From Paracoccaceae bacterium (GTDB taxonomy: Bacteria > Pseudomonadota > Alphaproteobacteria > Rhodobacterales > Rhodobacteraceae), in the NCBI GenBank assembly GCA_028284605.1, contig JANQRL010000031.1, positions 1 to 64,000 of the forward strand: a DNA stretch of 64,000 bases. The letters are read 5' to 3'. The translations under genes were made by a program, and so were the position numbers. Within the stretch, counting starts at the first letter, position 1; each line of letters opens with the position of its first letter. The notes under the pieces are model-generated. The model did no database searches and had not been told where the DNA came from. It saw nothing but the letters and a program-made list of their open reading frames with translations. Positions 32,602 through 45,355 of this stretch are shown here, one piece after another.

Positions 32602-33119
32602 GAGGCGGCGTTCGCGCGGATCTCCTCGACCATCGGATCGGCCTCTTCGAAGATCGCGTCCCAGATCCGGGCGGCCTGGCCGCGCTGACGGACATCCTTG
32701 AGATCCTCGTAATTGGCCAGCTCGTTGCCGACCAGAAGCAGCGCCACCATGCCCGCGGTGCGGTGCGGCGTGCAGAAATAGCCATAGGCGCCTTCGACTT
32801 CCATGACGACAGAAATGTCCTCGTTGATCGCGCCTTCCCACATGGTCCCGTCCTCCGGCATCATGTCCTCGTCGACCTCGCTGTTATGGCCGCGGTCGAC
32901 GGAGACCCAGGTCACCGTGTCGCCCGGCTGGATGTGCAGGATGCGCGGGTTGTAGACTTGACGGAGGCGCGGATTCTCGGGGTCCTGGTTGAGCATCTCG
33001 ATCATATGCTCCATCGGCTCCGCGGTCTCTTCGGTCTGCGCCAGAAGCGGGCTGCCGGCCAGGGTCACGAGCCCGGTCGCGCCGAGATATTTCAGTCCAT
33101 CGCGTCGTGTGATGCGCAT
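32598..33119 (-). CDS. Pseudoazurin-like type 1 copper protein
   Basis: The 173-residue protein has an N-terminal twin-arginine signal (TRRDGLKYLG, then a hydrophobic stretch to PLLAQ) and a cupredoxin domain. Copper ligands are His78 (DRGHNSEV) and Cys116-His119-Met124 in FCTPHRTAGM, the CxxHxxxxM pattern of pseudoazurins. A charged helical C-terminal tail follows. It is a periplasmic one-electron carrier, classically a donor to denitrification enzymes. No nir or nos genes are here. It lies 70 bases after hemA on the same strand, at the end of the bchF-puh-hemA superoperon, so photosynthetic electron donation is possible. Confidence 0.85.
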   Translation of the reverse strand: MRITRRDGLKYLGATGLVTLAGSPLLAQTEETAEPMEHMIEMLNQDPENPRLRQVYNPRILHIQPGDTVTWVSVDRGHNSEVDEDMMPEDGTMWEGAINEDISVVMEVEGAYGYFCTPHRTAGMVALLLVGNELANYEDLKDVRQRGQAARIWDAIFEEADPMVEEIRANAAS

Positions 33120-33189
33120 GGGAAGTCCTTCCTGTGTTTTGTTCAGGCCCGCGCGGTATACAGGTCGCGCCGACCGGGGTGCAACTAGC

Positions 33190-34404
33190 TCATGCGACCG
33201 CGTGGGCAATCGCGCACTGGCTCCAGAGGTGTTTAAGGGCCCGAACGAGATATTCAATATCAGCGTCGGTATGCAGGGGCGACGGAGTGAAGCGGAGCCG
33301 TTCGGTGCCACGCGGAACCGTCGGATAGTTGATCGGCTGCACGTAGATGCCCCATTCGTCCATCAGGTAATTCGAGAGCATCCGGGTCTTCACCGGGTCC
33401 TTGATCATCACCGGCACGATATGGCTGTCGTTGGCCATATGCGGAATGCCCTCGCGGTCGAGCAGAGCGCGGAGCCGGGCGACCTGGCGGCGCTGCTGCA
33501 TCCGCTCCACATCGCTTTCCTTCAGGTGCCGGATCGAGGTGCGGGCCGCAGCGGCCACGGCGGGCGGCAGGGCGGTGGTGAAGATGAACCCGCTCGCGAA
33601 ACTGCGGATGAAGTCGCAAAGCGCGTGGGAGCCGGTGATGTAGCCACCGACGACGCCATAAGCCTTGCCCAGGGTGCCCTCGATCAGGGTGATCCGGTCG
33701 GCGATGCCCTCCCGCTCGCTGACGCCGCCGCCGCGGGGGCCGTAGAGGCCCACGGCATGGACCTCATCGAGATAGGTCATGGCGCCGTACTTCTCGGCCA
33801 CCTCGACGATCTCGCGGACCGGCGCGATGTCGCCGTCCATGGAATAGACGCTCTCGAAGGCGACGATCTTGGGCGCGTTCGCGGGGAGCGCGCGGAGTTT
33901 GGCCTCCAGATCCGCGACGTCGTTGTGCTTCCAGATCACCTTCTGGGCGCGGGAATGGCGGATGCCCTCGATCATGCTGGCGTGGTTCTTGGCGTCCGAC
34001 AGGATGACGCAGCCTTCCAGACGGGCGCCCAGGGTCGAAAGCGCGGCCCAGTTCGACACATAGCCCGAGGTGAAGAGCAGGGCGGATTCCTTGCCGTGGA
34101 GGTCGGCCAGCTCGGCCTCCAGAAGCAGGTGGTCGTGGTTGGTCCCCGAGATGTTGCGCGTGCCGCCGGCCCCGGTGCCGCAGCGCTCGATCCCTTCGAT
34201 CATCGCATCCATCACCTTCGGATGCTGGCCCATGCCGAGATAGTCGTTCGAGCACCAGACGGTGACGTCGCGGACGCCCTGGTCATAGTGGTTGGCGGCC
34301 CGCGGAAACTTCCCGCACCGGCGTTCCAGCTCGGCGAAGTAGCGGTAGTTCCCCTCGTCCTTGAGAACGTCGAGCTGGGCATTGAAGAGCGCGTCGAAAT
34401 CCAT
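33190..34404 (-). CDS. hemA: 5-aminolevulinate synthase
   Basis: This PLP enzyme condenses glycine and succinyl-CoA, the first committed step of tetrapyrrole synthesis in Alphaproteobacteria. The 404-residue protein has the full family length. It has [46 protein letters not shown] and the PLP lysine Lys247 in [10 protein letters not shown]. It is 18 bases downstream of puhE, so ALA supply is transcribed with reaction-centre assembly genes. Confidence 0.97.
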   Translation of the reverse strand: MDFDALFNAQLDVLKDEGNYRYFAELERRCGKFPRAANHYDQGVRDVTVWCSNDYLGMGQHPKVMDAMIEGIERCGTGAGGTRNISGTNHDHLLLEAELADLHGKESALLFTSGYVSNWAALSTLGARLEGCVILSDAKNHASMIEGIRHSRAQKVIWKHNDVADLEAKLRALPANAPKIVAFESVYSMDGDIAPVREIVEVAEKYGAMTYLDEVHAVGLYGPRGGGVSEREGIADRITLIEGTLGKAYGVVGGYITGSHALCDFIRSFASGFIFTTALPPAVAAAARTSIRHLKESDVERMQQRRQVARLRALLDREGIPHMANDSHIVPVMIKDPVKTRMLSNYLMDEWGIYVQPINYPTVPRGTERLRFTPSPLHTDADIEYLVRALKHLWSQCAIAHAVA

Positions 34405-34422
34405 GGGCCTGTCTTCCTTGGT

Positions 34423-35205
34423 CTAGTCTTCCGTTGGGCGCGGGGAAGCGGGGAGCATCCAGCGCCAGAGTTTCGCGTCAGGCAGCGGCACCACCATCAG
34501 CCAGTGTTCGAGAAGGGCGAGCGCGGCGAGCGCGGTCAGCAGGGCGGCACTCACTGCCTCGGCGGGATTGCCGGCCGAGATCAGCCGCTCGGCGAAGAAC
34601 CCGATGGCGAGGCTGAGCCCCATGATCGCCAGCGGGAAGGCCAGCGTGATCGGGCCCTGCCGGAAATGGGTCTTCAGGTGCTCAAGCGGCTTCGGAATGA
34701 ACTCCACATTGATCCGGGGCACGCCGAAGAAGAGGTTCAGCTTGGCGGAGATGCGGGCGAAGAAGAGGATCGTGTAGGTCCAAAGCGCGGTGGAATTGTC
34801 GCCCCAGAGGCTGATGCCGGCGATGCCGATGAGGCCCAGGAGCAGCAGGAGTTCGTGATGAGCGAGGGCGCGCCATGCACGCCAGAACCGCTGATGCCCG
34901 CGCAGCCCGGGCGGACAGGGCGCCCGGTCGGGGCCGGTGATGACGCCGGAGAGGAAGGTCAGTTCGATCCAGCCCCAGACGAGCAGCGCCCCGAAGAAGC
35001 CGAGATAGACCCCGGTGAGCGACGGATCGGCCACCGACAGGATCACCCCGGCCACCCCCAGGGCGACGACCGGAACGGAGAACAGAACCGCCATCTTGTA
35101 GGCGTCGCCGCCGGTGCGGTCCGCATGGCGGATCACGTAGAGGATCACCCCCGTCGTGAACCACCACACGAAGACCGCAATCAGGATGGCGACCCAGATC
35201 GGCAT
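34423..35205 (-). CDS. puhE: PuhE, putative photosynthetic complex assembly protein 2 (DUF3623)
   Basis: The 260-residue polytopic membrane protein has about seven hydrophobic helices and begins MPIWVAILIAVFVWWFTTG. The segment FFARISAKLNLFFGVPRINVEFIP is characteristic of PuhE. In R. capsulatus PuhE modulates bacteriochlorophyll production and RC assembly. Its ATG overlaps the acsF stop (TGATG) and hemA follows, the conserved acsF-puhE-hemA order. Confidence 0.93.
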   Translation of the reverse strand: MPIWVAILIAVFVWWFTTGVILYVIRHADRTGGDAYKMAVLFSVPVVALGVAGVILSVADPSLTGVYLGFFGALLVWGWIELTFLSGVITGPDRAPCPPGLRGHQRFWRAWRALAHHELLLLLGLIGIAGISLWGDNSTALWTYTILFFARISAKLNLFFGVPRINVEFIPKPLEHLKTHFRQGPITLAFPLAIMGLSLAIGFFAERLISAGNPAEAVSAALLTALAALALLEHWLMVVPLPDAKLWRWMLPASPRPTED

Positions 35206-36332
35206 CAGTAGGCAGGCTCCAGCCTTGTTTCGACGGGCACCTCGTTGGGCTTCGACGGGATCGTCAGCAGCGACAGGAACGCCCAGCCGGCCTTCATCGA
35301 GCCGCCGATCTCCTTCAGCTTGCCGCCGAGGCCGCCCTGCTCCTTGCCTTCGGCGATCTGCACATTGGCGGCTTGCAGACGGTTCAGGTTCGGCTGCCAG
35401 CGCGGATGGTCGATGTCGAGGGTCAGCGGGAAGACCTGTTCGGAGATTTCCGACGTCTTCTTGAAGACCTCATAGGCGTACCAGTCCGGATCGACGCCCA
35501 GCGCCTCGTGGAAGGCCGGGCGCTGATGGTCGCGCACCGACATGGTGGAGTAGACCGCCGTGAGGAAGAACTTGATCCAGAGCTTGTTGACGCCCTGGGT
35601 CAGCTTCGGATCGGTCTTCATCAGGAGCGCGAACGCCTCGCCGTGGCGGAACTCGTCGTTGCACCATTCCTCGAACCACTTGAAGATCGGGTGGAACCGT
35701 TTGTCGGGGTTCTGCTCCAGGTGGCGGAAGATGGTGATGTACCGCGCGTAGCCAATCTTCTCCGAAAGATAGGTCGCGTAGTAGATGAACTTCGGCCGGA
35801 AGTAGGTGTATTTCTTGGCCTGGGTCAGGAAGCCCAGGTTCACCGCGATCCCCGCCTCGCGCAGGGCATCGTTGATGAAGCCGGCATGGCGGGCCTCGTC
35901 GCGGGCCATGAGCTGGAAGAGGGTGGTGATGTCCTCGTTCGCGCCGCGCCGCTTCATCTCCTTGTAGAGCACGCAGCCGGAGAATTCCGCGGTGCAGGAG
36001 GAGATCAGGAAGTCGATGAACTCGGCCTTGAGCTTCGGCTCCATCCCGTCCCAGTCGACTGTGTCCCAGTCCTCGTTCTTCTTGAAGTGGCCCTTGTTGG
36101 GGTCGGCTTTCATCTCGGCGATAAGCTCGTCCCAATCCGCGCGGACGGAACTGACGTCGATGGCGTCGAGCTCGTCGAAATCCGTGGTGTAGAAGCGCGG
36201 GGTCAGGAGCGTGTTGCGCATCGCGACCGCGGTCGCCATCTCGCTGTCCACCGGGGTGGTGAGGTTCTGGGCGGCAAGGCCCTCTTCAACGGTGGTGGCG
36301 TCGGCGGAGTGGCTCACATTCTGGACGTTCAT
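35205..36332 (-). CDS. acsF: Mg-protoporphyrin IX monomethyl ester oxidative (aerobic) cyclase
   Basis: AcsF is the diiron, O2-dependent enzyme that forms ring E to give protochlorophyllide. The 375-residue protein has FLISSCTAEFSGCVLYKE, LFQLMARDEARHAGFIND and WFEEWCNDEFRHGEAFALLM, supplying the glutamate and E-x-x-H ligands. It begins MNVQNVSHSADATT. No bchE (anaerobic cyclase) is in the window, so synthesis encoded here is oxygen-dependent at this step. It overlaps the upstream 98-residue gene by four bases. Confidence 0.97.
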   Translation of the reverse strand: MNVQNVSHSADATTVEEGLAAQNLTTPVDSEMATAVAMRNTLLTPRFYTTDFDELDAIDVSSVRADWDELIAEMKADPNKGHFKKNEDWDTVDWDGMEPKLKAEFIDFLISSCTAEFSGCVLYKEMKRRGANEDITTLFQLMARDEARHAGFINDALREAGIAVNLGFLTQAKKYTYFRPKFIYYATYLSEKIGYARYITIFRHLEQNPDKRFHPIFKWFEEWCNDEFRHGEAFALLMKTDPKLTQGVNKLWIKFFLTAVYSTMSVRDHQRPAFHEALGVDPDWYAYEVFKKTSEISEQVFPLTLDIDHPRWQPNLNRLQAANVQIAEGKEQGGLGGKLKEIGGSMKAGWAFLSLLTIPSKPNEVPVETRLEPAY

Positions 36333-36625
36333 GGCGTCACCTCCTCGGAGAACGAGAATTCGCAGAGTTCCATGAATTCGAAGTCACCCGTGGCGCGGGT
36401 CCAAAACTGTTCGAGCCTGGAGGCGCGGGTGATGATGGCGGTGCGGTCCTCCTCGACCACCTCGCCATAGGGCGCCATGATCTCGGGCCCCTGCACCTCG
36501 ACGGTGTCGCCCGGATAGACCACCGCGCCGTTGTTGAAGCGCACATGGGCGCTCAGTTCCTCGAAACGGTGGCTGACCGTGACGGTGCAGGGCGCCGTTT
36601 CCCTTTCTCGTGTCAGAAGTCCCAT
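36329..36625 (-). CDS. Small conserved protein between puhC and acsF
   Basis: The 98-residue protein begins MGLLTRERETAPCTVTVSHRFEELSAHVRF and contains VYPGDTVEVQGP and APYGEVVEEDRTAIITRASRLEQFW. It has no transmembrane segment or signal and is acidic. A gene of this size at this place is common in Rhodobacterales PGCs, but I know no assigned function. Its overlap with acsF (ATGA) and the 15-base gap to puhC suggest a soluble accessory factor for AcsF or core assembly; this is inference. The function remains unknown. Confidence 0.85.
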   Translation of the reverse strand: MGLLTRERETAPCTVTVSHRFEELSAHVRFNNGAVVYPGDTVEVQGPEIMAPYGEVVEEDRTAIITRASRLEQFWTRATGDFEFMELCEFSFSEEVTP

Positions 36626-36640
36626 GGTCCAGTTCCCTTT

Positions 36641-37111
36641 CTACTGGTCGATCAGCCTGGCGAAGGCTGCGACGTTGTCGGCTCCGTAGCCGATGAGTTC
36701 GACGTCGAGCCCGGTGCTCGCGTCGAGGATGGCGATATTCCCGTTCTCCCGGCGTGCCACGATCACCGGGGGGTTGCCCTCGACCTGATGGACGAGGCGC
36801 TCACGTTCAAAGACCCGGCCGATCACGCCGTAGAAGCCGCCGAGATGGTCCGACGACATCGCCAGGAGATCGCCGGTCTGGGCGTCGGTCACCGCATAGG
36901 TGCCGGTGCGGTCGCCAGTATTGGTCAGCAGGACGCTCCGTTCCTGAACCACCGGCGCGGCCTGAAGGACGCCGGTATTTGGCGTGCCGCTGATCTGGGC
37001 ATAGGCCACGATCAGAAGGCTCGCCGCCATCAGGCCGAACATCGCACGGACGAGCACCCGGGGGACCATTTCGCGGTCCCGGTAACGCATCTGGGTTTCG
37101 AGCTGGCTCAT
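36641..37111 (-). CDS. puhC: PuhC, photosynthetic complex assembly protein
   Basis: The 156-residue protein has a short cytoplasmic N-terminus with charged residues, one transmembrane helix (VLVRAMFGLMAASLLIVAYAQ) and a periplasmic domain. LTNTGDRTGTYAVTDAQTG and GGFYGVIGRVFERERL are typical of PuhC, which supports RC-LH1 assembly. The Met at 37111 has GGAG seven bases upstream; 37114 is one codon longer. It lies four bases after puhB. Confidence 0.9.
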   Translation of the reverse strand: MSQLETQMRYRDREMVPRVLVRAMFGLMAASLLIVAYAQISGTPNTGVLQAAPVVQERSVLLTNTGDRTGTYAVTDAQTGDLLAMSSDHLGGFYGVIGRVFERERLVHQVEGNPPVIVARRENGNIAILDASTGLDVELIGYGADNVAAFARLIDQ

Positions 37112-37115
37112 CATC

Positions 37116-37760
37116 TCACTCCGCGGCGATCGGCGTGCCGTCGGTATTGGCCGACACGCGGGTGACTTTGGGTTCGGCCACGCGGGTCTCGGCGGCCTCG
37201 GCGAAGATGCGGGCGACGGCCTCGGCATCGGGGATGCAGCGCAGCGCCGGCTGGGTGCGGGCCATGTGCCAGGGGCGGACATGGGGCCAGGTCATCAGGT
37301 AGGAGATGCGGGTCTTGCCGATCAGCTCGAAGGCGATGGTGCCGGTGCCGTTCTTGCGGGTGACCAGCCCGGCATTGCCGATCTGAACGTAAGGTAGGTT
37401 CAGCGTCATCGTCAGCGCCGCCCCGATCCGCATCGCCACCCGCTTGTTGGTGAGTGTGTAGACCGTGGTCCGGGCCTGGACGGTCGCGATCCCGAGCAGG
37501 ATCAGGCAGGCGACGAGGCCGATGATGACGAAGGGCACCGCATGACCGAGGGCCACGCCGAGCGGGTATTCGGTGGAACTCACCCCGACGCGCCAGATCG
37601 TCAGAAGCACGAAATAGCCGGCGACCCAATAGAGGCCCAGCGCCTCCCGGGCCAGTTGCAGGGGCTTCGGCGCGCCCTGCCAGAGGATGTGTTCGCCTTC
37701 GGGCAGCTTGCCGGGCAGGCCCCGGACCGGCTCGAAGTTGAAGTCGTCATGGTGGCTCAT
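37116..37760 (-). CDS. puhB: PuhB, photosynthetic complex assembly protein (PH domain)
   Basis: The 214-residue membrane protein begins MSHHDDFNFEPVRGLPGKLPEGEHILWQG and has about two to three hydrophobic helices. A bacterial PH-like segment follows: TTVYTLTNKRVAMRIGAALTMTLNLPYVQI. PuhB acts in RC assembly in R. capsulatus. It lies 88 bases after puhA. The ATG at 37760 matches the family; an in-frame extension to 37883 has no support. Confidence 0.93.
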   Translation of the reverse strand: MSHHDDFNFEPVRGLPGKLPEGEHILWQGAPKPLQLAREALGLYWVAGYFVLLTIWRVGVSSTEYPLGVALGHAVPFVIIGLVACLILLGIATVQARTTVYTLTNKRVAMRIGAALTMTLNLPYVQIGNAGLVTRKNGTGTIAFELIGKTRISYLMTWPHVRPWHMARTQPALRCIPDAEAVARIFAEAAETRVAEPKVTRVSANTDGTPIAAE

Positions 37761-37848
37761 GGCCTGTTCCCTTTCTCGGCTGTCCCGGGCTGGCGAGGCC
37801 CGGGGCCCCGGATCGTGCCTGCCGGCACAACCTGGGGCGCGTCTCCGA

Positions 37849-38631
37849 TCACAGCTGCGGCGCGAGCCGGGACGGGTCCGCATAAAGCGTGCCGCCGGCG
37901 TAGTAGGCCGTGATCTTATCCTCCTCGAGCAGGGTGATCTGCTCGGGGCTCTTGGTCTGCGGAATGTTCTCGAAGTTGTGGGCGTAGAGAGAGCGGACCA
38001 CGACCTTATTCGGCTTGATCCGGCAGAGATTGATCGGCACCAGCCGGGTCTTGCCGGACCCTTCCGGATTCAGGTCGAGGGTGAGATAGCGGACCATGTG
38101 CTCGGGCACGTCGATCCAGAGATCGGTGATCCGGCCCACGACCTCGCCGTCGCCGGAGACCACGGCCATGCCGCGCGGATCACGGCCGGCGGAAACCTCG
38201 AAACCCTCCAGCGACGCCATCGGACGGATCTTGGCATGGCCGTGGGCGTCAAGCTCGGGCTCGTCCCGGCGCGGCGCCCAGGAGGCGGGGCCGACCCCGT
38301 CGACCATCGGGTCGCCGGTGGGCTCGTAGGGCGAGCCGGCGGATTTCGCCGTCCGGGCCAGGGCGACATCGGTTCGCATATGCGCGACCTCGTTCTCCTG
38401 CGACGGCACCACGACCTCACCGCGGCCATGGGGCAGGTTGAAGGTCTTGGGGTTCGGAACCGGGAACGGGCCCTGATTGACGGCCTCGTTGCCGTCGTCA
38501 TCCTTGAGCGGGAAGCCCTCGCGCATGTTCTCGGTCTGGAGGTAGTAGATCAGCCCGGCGAAGAAGAGCCAGAAGAGCCAGATCGCCGCGCTCGCCAGAT
38601 CGAAGTTACCGAAGAATTCAACGCCAACCAT
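37849..38631 (-). CDS. puhA: Photosynthetic reaction centre H subunit
   Basis: The H subunit caps the cytoplasmic face of the RC and supports QB protonation. The 260-residue product has a single N-terminal helix (DLASAAIWLFWLFFAGLIYYLQTENMREGFPL), then a PRC-barrel domain with GDGEVVGRITDLWIDVPEHMVRYLTLDL. It follows lhaA by 18 bases. puhA is usually also served by a promoter inside lhaA; I see no clear hexamers to assign. Confidence 0.97.
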   Translation of the reverse strand: MVGVEFFGNFDLASAAIWLFWLFFAGLIYYLQTENMREGFPLKDDDGNEAVNQGPFPVPNPKTFNLPHGRGEVVVPSQENEVAHMRTDVALARTAKSAGSPYEPTGDPMVDGVGPASWAPRRDEPELDAHGHAKIRPMASLEGFEVSAGRDPRGMAVVSGDGEVVGRITDLWIDVPEHMVRYLTLDLNPEGSGKTRLVPINLCRIKPNKVVVRSLYAHNFENIPQTKSPEQITLLEEDKITAYYAGGTLYADPSRLAPQL

Positions 38632-38649
38632 GGGTCAGTCCTTTCGCGG

Positions 38650-40080
38650 TCATGTTGGGAATTCGGCCAGCTCGAGCTTGGTCGCTTTCCCGGTATCCAG
38701 CGCCCGGACCCGCACCAGCGGGCCGAGGGCGACAAGGGTGATGAAGAGAAGGGCGATCTCGGTGTGGTAGACGACCGAGTACCCCGTCGAAGGCGTGGCG
38801 AGCGCCTCTCCGAGCATGCCGGTCCCGGCGGCATGGTTCACAAGGTCGCGGATCGCGCCCCCGATGAAGATCGCAAGCCCCGCGGCGGTAGCCTGCGCAG
38901 CGCCCCAGGCGCCAAGCGCCAGGCCGCGCCCGGCAGTGCCGGCGGTGGGCATCGTCATGGCGGCGGTCAGGGTGGCGACGGCGAAGAGGCCGCCGCCGAG
39001 GCCGATGAGACCGGCGCCGGTGAAGAAGAGAGACGAGGAATCGAGCGGCGCGGCGAAGATCACGCAGCTGAACGCGGCGACCCCGATCAGGATGCCGCGC
39101 GCGCCCATCCGGTAGGGGTCGAGCCCGCCGGAGAGCCAGCGCGCGGCCAGCCCGAAGCCGATCAGCGCCCCCCCGGCCCACATCGCGGTAAGCAGCGTCG
39201 TTGCGCTGACCGAGAGGCCGAGGATCTCTCCACCGTAAGGTTCGAGCAGCACATCCTGCATGGTGAAGGCCATGGTGCCGAGGAACACGACGACGAGCAG
39301 CCGACCGGCATCGCCCCCGGCGGCGAAGTCGTGCCAGGCATCGCGGAAGAGCGGGCGCGGCGCCTCGCGCTCGGCCTTCGACATCGGCTTCACCCGCTCC
39401 TGCTTCCAGAGCGCGATGACGTTGAGGAGGAGCGTGACGACAGCCGTACCTTGGACGACCTGCACCAGCGTCAGCGGTTTGAAATCGCGCAGGAGCCAGC
39501 CGATGATGACCGCGGCGAAGGCCATGCCGACGAGGAACATCACGTAAAGGAGCGCCACGACCTTGGGCCGGGTCTCTTCCGTCGCGCGGTCGGCGGCGAG
39601 GGCAAGGCCCGCGGTCTGGGTCATGTGCATCCCCAGTCCGGTCAGCAGGAAGGCGAGCGCGGCGCCACCGTAACCGGCCCAGGGGGCGTCGATGGCCCGC
39701 TCGCCGGAAAGCACCAGAAGCGCCATCGGCATGATCGCCAGCCCGCCGAACTGCCACATCGTGCCGAACCAGAGGTAGGGGATGCGCTTCCACCCGATGG
39801 CGGAGCGGTAAGTGTCGGACCGGAAGCCGAGGAGCGCGCGGAACGGGGCCACCAGAACCGGGATCGCGATCATCCCCGCAACCAGCATCGCCGGGACGTC
39901 CAGTTCCACGATCATCACCCGGTTCAGGGTGCCGAGCAGCATGACCATCGCCATGCCGACGCTGATCTGGAAGAGCGACAGACGCAGCAATTGCCCGAGC
40001 GGCAGATCGTCGGAGGCCGCGTCCGAGAACGGCAGCGCCCGGATCGTGAGCCTCTTCAATGCGCTGGCCTTCACGAGCAT
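38650..40080 (-). CDS. lhaA: LhaA, LH1 assembly protein (BCD-family transporter)
   Basis: The 476-residue protein has twelve predicted membrane segments and the BCD-family loop RALLGFRSDTYRSAIGWKRIPYLWFGTMWQF. LhaA is needed for high levels of LH1 assembly, perhaps by delivering bacteriochlorophyll. The ATG at 40080 (MLVKASALKRL) lies within the bchM 3' end (10-base overlap); longer in-frame readings run through bchM. It is a paralogue of the transporter at 4003-5283. Confidence 0.95.
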   Translation of the reverse strand: MLVKASALKRLTIRALPFSDAASDDLPLGQLLRLSLFQISVGMAMVMLLGTLNRVMIVELDVPAMLVAGMIAIPVLVAPFRALLGFRSDTYRSAIGWKRIPYLWFGTMWQFGGLAIMPMALLVLSGERAIDAPWAGYGGAALAFLLTGLGMHMTQTAGLALAADRATEETRPKVVALLYVMFLVGMAFAAVIIGWLLRDFKPLTLVQVVQGTAVVTLLLNVIALWKQERVKPMSKAEREAPRPLFRDAWHDFAAGGDAGRLLVVVFLGTMAFTMQDVLLEPYGGEILGLSVSATTLLTAMWAGGALIGFGLAARWLSGGLDPYRMGARGILIGVAAFSCVIFAAPLDSSSLFFTGAGLIGLGGGLFAVATLTAAMTMPTAGTAGRGLALGAWGAAQATAAGLAIFIGGAIRDLVNHAAGTGMLGEALATPSTGYSVVYHTEIALLFITLVALGPLVRVRALDTGKATKLELAEFPT

Positions 40081-40760
40081 TCCACGCCTCCCTCGAAGAC
40101 CAGGGCGGAGGAGATGTAGAAGCCGGATTTCACCCGTTCGACCTCGCTCAGGCGACCGGAGACCCCGGCGTGCCGCAAGGCCTGCGCCACTCGGGAGGGG
40201 CTGTGCGGGATCATGACCGGGGAGCGGTCGGAGCGCGGGAAGAGCTTGCCGACGCGCCACATCGCCATCAGGGCGGGCGTGCGCGGGGCGAGGGTGAAGA
40301 CGACCTTGCCGGAGACGCGGCCCGCGGCGCGGCCGAGCATGTGCGCGAGGTCGGCCTCGGAGTAGTAGATCATCGAATCCATCGCGAGCATGTGGTCGAA
40401 GGCACCCCAGCGCTCATCGAGCATGTCGCCCGCGTGGAACGTGATCTTCAGCCGCTCGGGTGCGCGGGCCCTGGCGATGGAGATGAGCTGCGGCGAGATG
40501 TCGACCGCCACCACCTCCGCGCCGCGCCGGGCCAGGTCCACCGCCATCGCCCCGGTGCCGCAGCCGGCATCGAGCACGCGAAGCCCGCGCAGGTCCGCGG
40601 GCAGCTGCGCCAGCATCGTCTCCCGCATCCGGTCCCGCCCCGCGCGCACCGTCGCCCGGATACCGGAAACCGGCGCGTCCGAGGTCAACCGCTCCCAGGT
40701 GCGGGTCGCGGTGCGGTCGAAGTAGTGTTCGACCCGGGCGCGGGTGGCGGTGTAGTCCAT
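40071..40760 (-). CDS. bchM: Mg-protoporphyrin IX O-methyltransferase
   Basis: BchM methylates the ring C propionate of Mg-protoporphyrin IX using SAM, giving the AcsF substrate. The 229-residue product has the SAM motif LRVLDAGCGTGAMAVDLARRGAEVVAVDIS and ends with VKSGFYISSALVFEGGVECS. The Met at 40760 (MDYTATRARVEHYF) fits the family. It is separated from bchL by 94 bases that hold a hairpin. Its by-product SAH is handled by AhcY at 50846. Confidence 0.95.
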   Translation of the reverse strand: MDYTATRARVEHYFDRTATRTWERLTSDAPVSGIRATVRAGRDRMRETMLAQLPADLRGLRVLDAGCGTGAMAVDLARRGAEVVAVDISPQLISIARARAPERLKITFHAGDMLDERWGAFDHMLAMDSMIYYSEADLAHMLGRAAGRVSGKVVFTLAPRTPALMAMWRVGKLFPRSDRSPVMIPHSPSRVAQALRHAGVSGRLSEVERVKSGFYISSALVFEGGVECS

Positions 40761-40797
40761 TACCGGGGCCCCCCGAGGAGGCGCCGCGTGCGCGAAA

Positions 40798-40816
40798 GGC
40801 GTTGCAAAGCAACGCC
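40798..40816 (-). other. Stem-loop between bchL and bchM
   Basis: GGCGTTGC and GCAACGCC form a perfect 8-bp stem with a three-base loop, 37 bases before the bchM ATG. There is no U-tract. It may tune message stability inside the superoperon. Confidence 0.5.
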
Positions 40817-40854
40817 GTGCGGCACCCGGTGGCAAGGACGGGACAGGCTAACCA

Positions 40855-45344
<4,490 letters not shown>

Positions 45345-45355
<11 letters not shown>

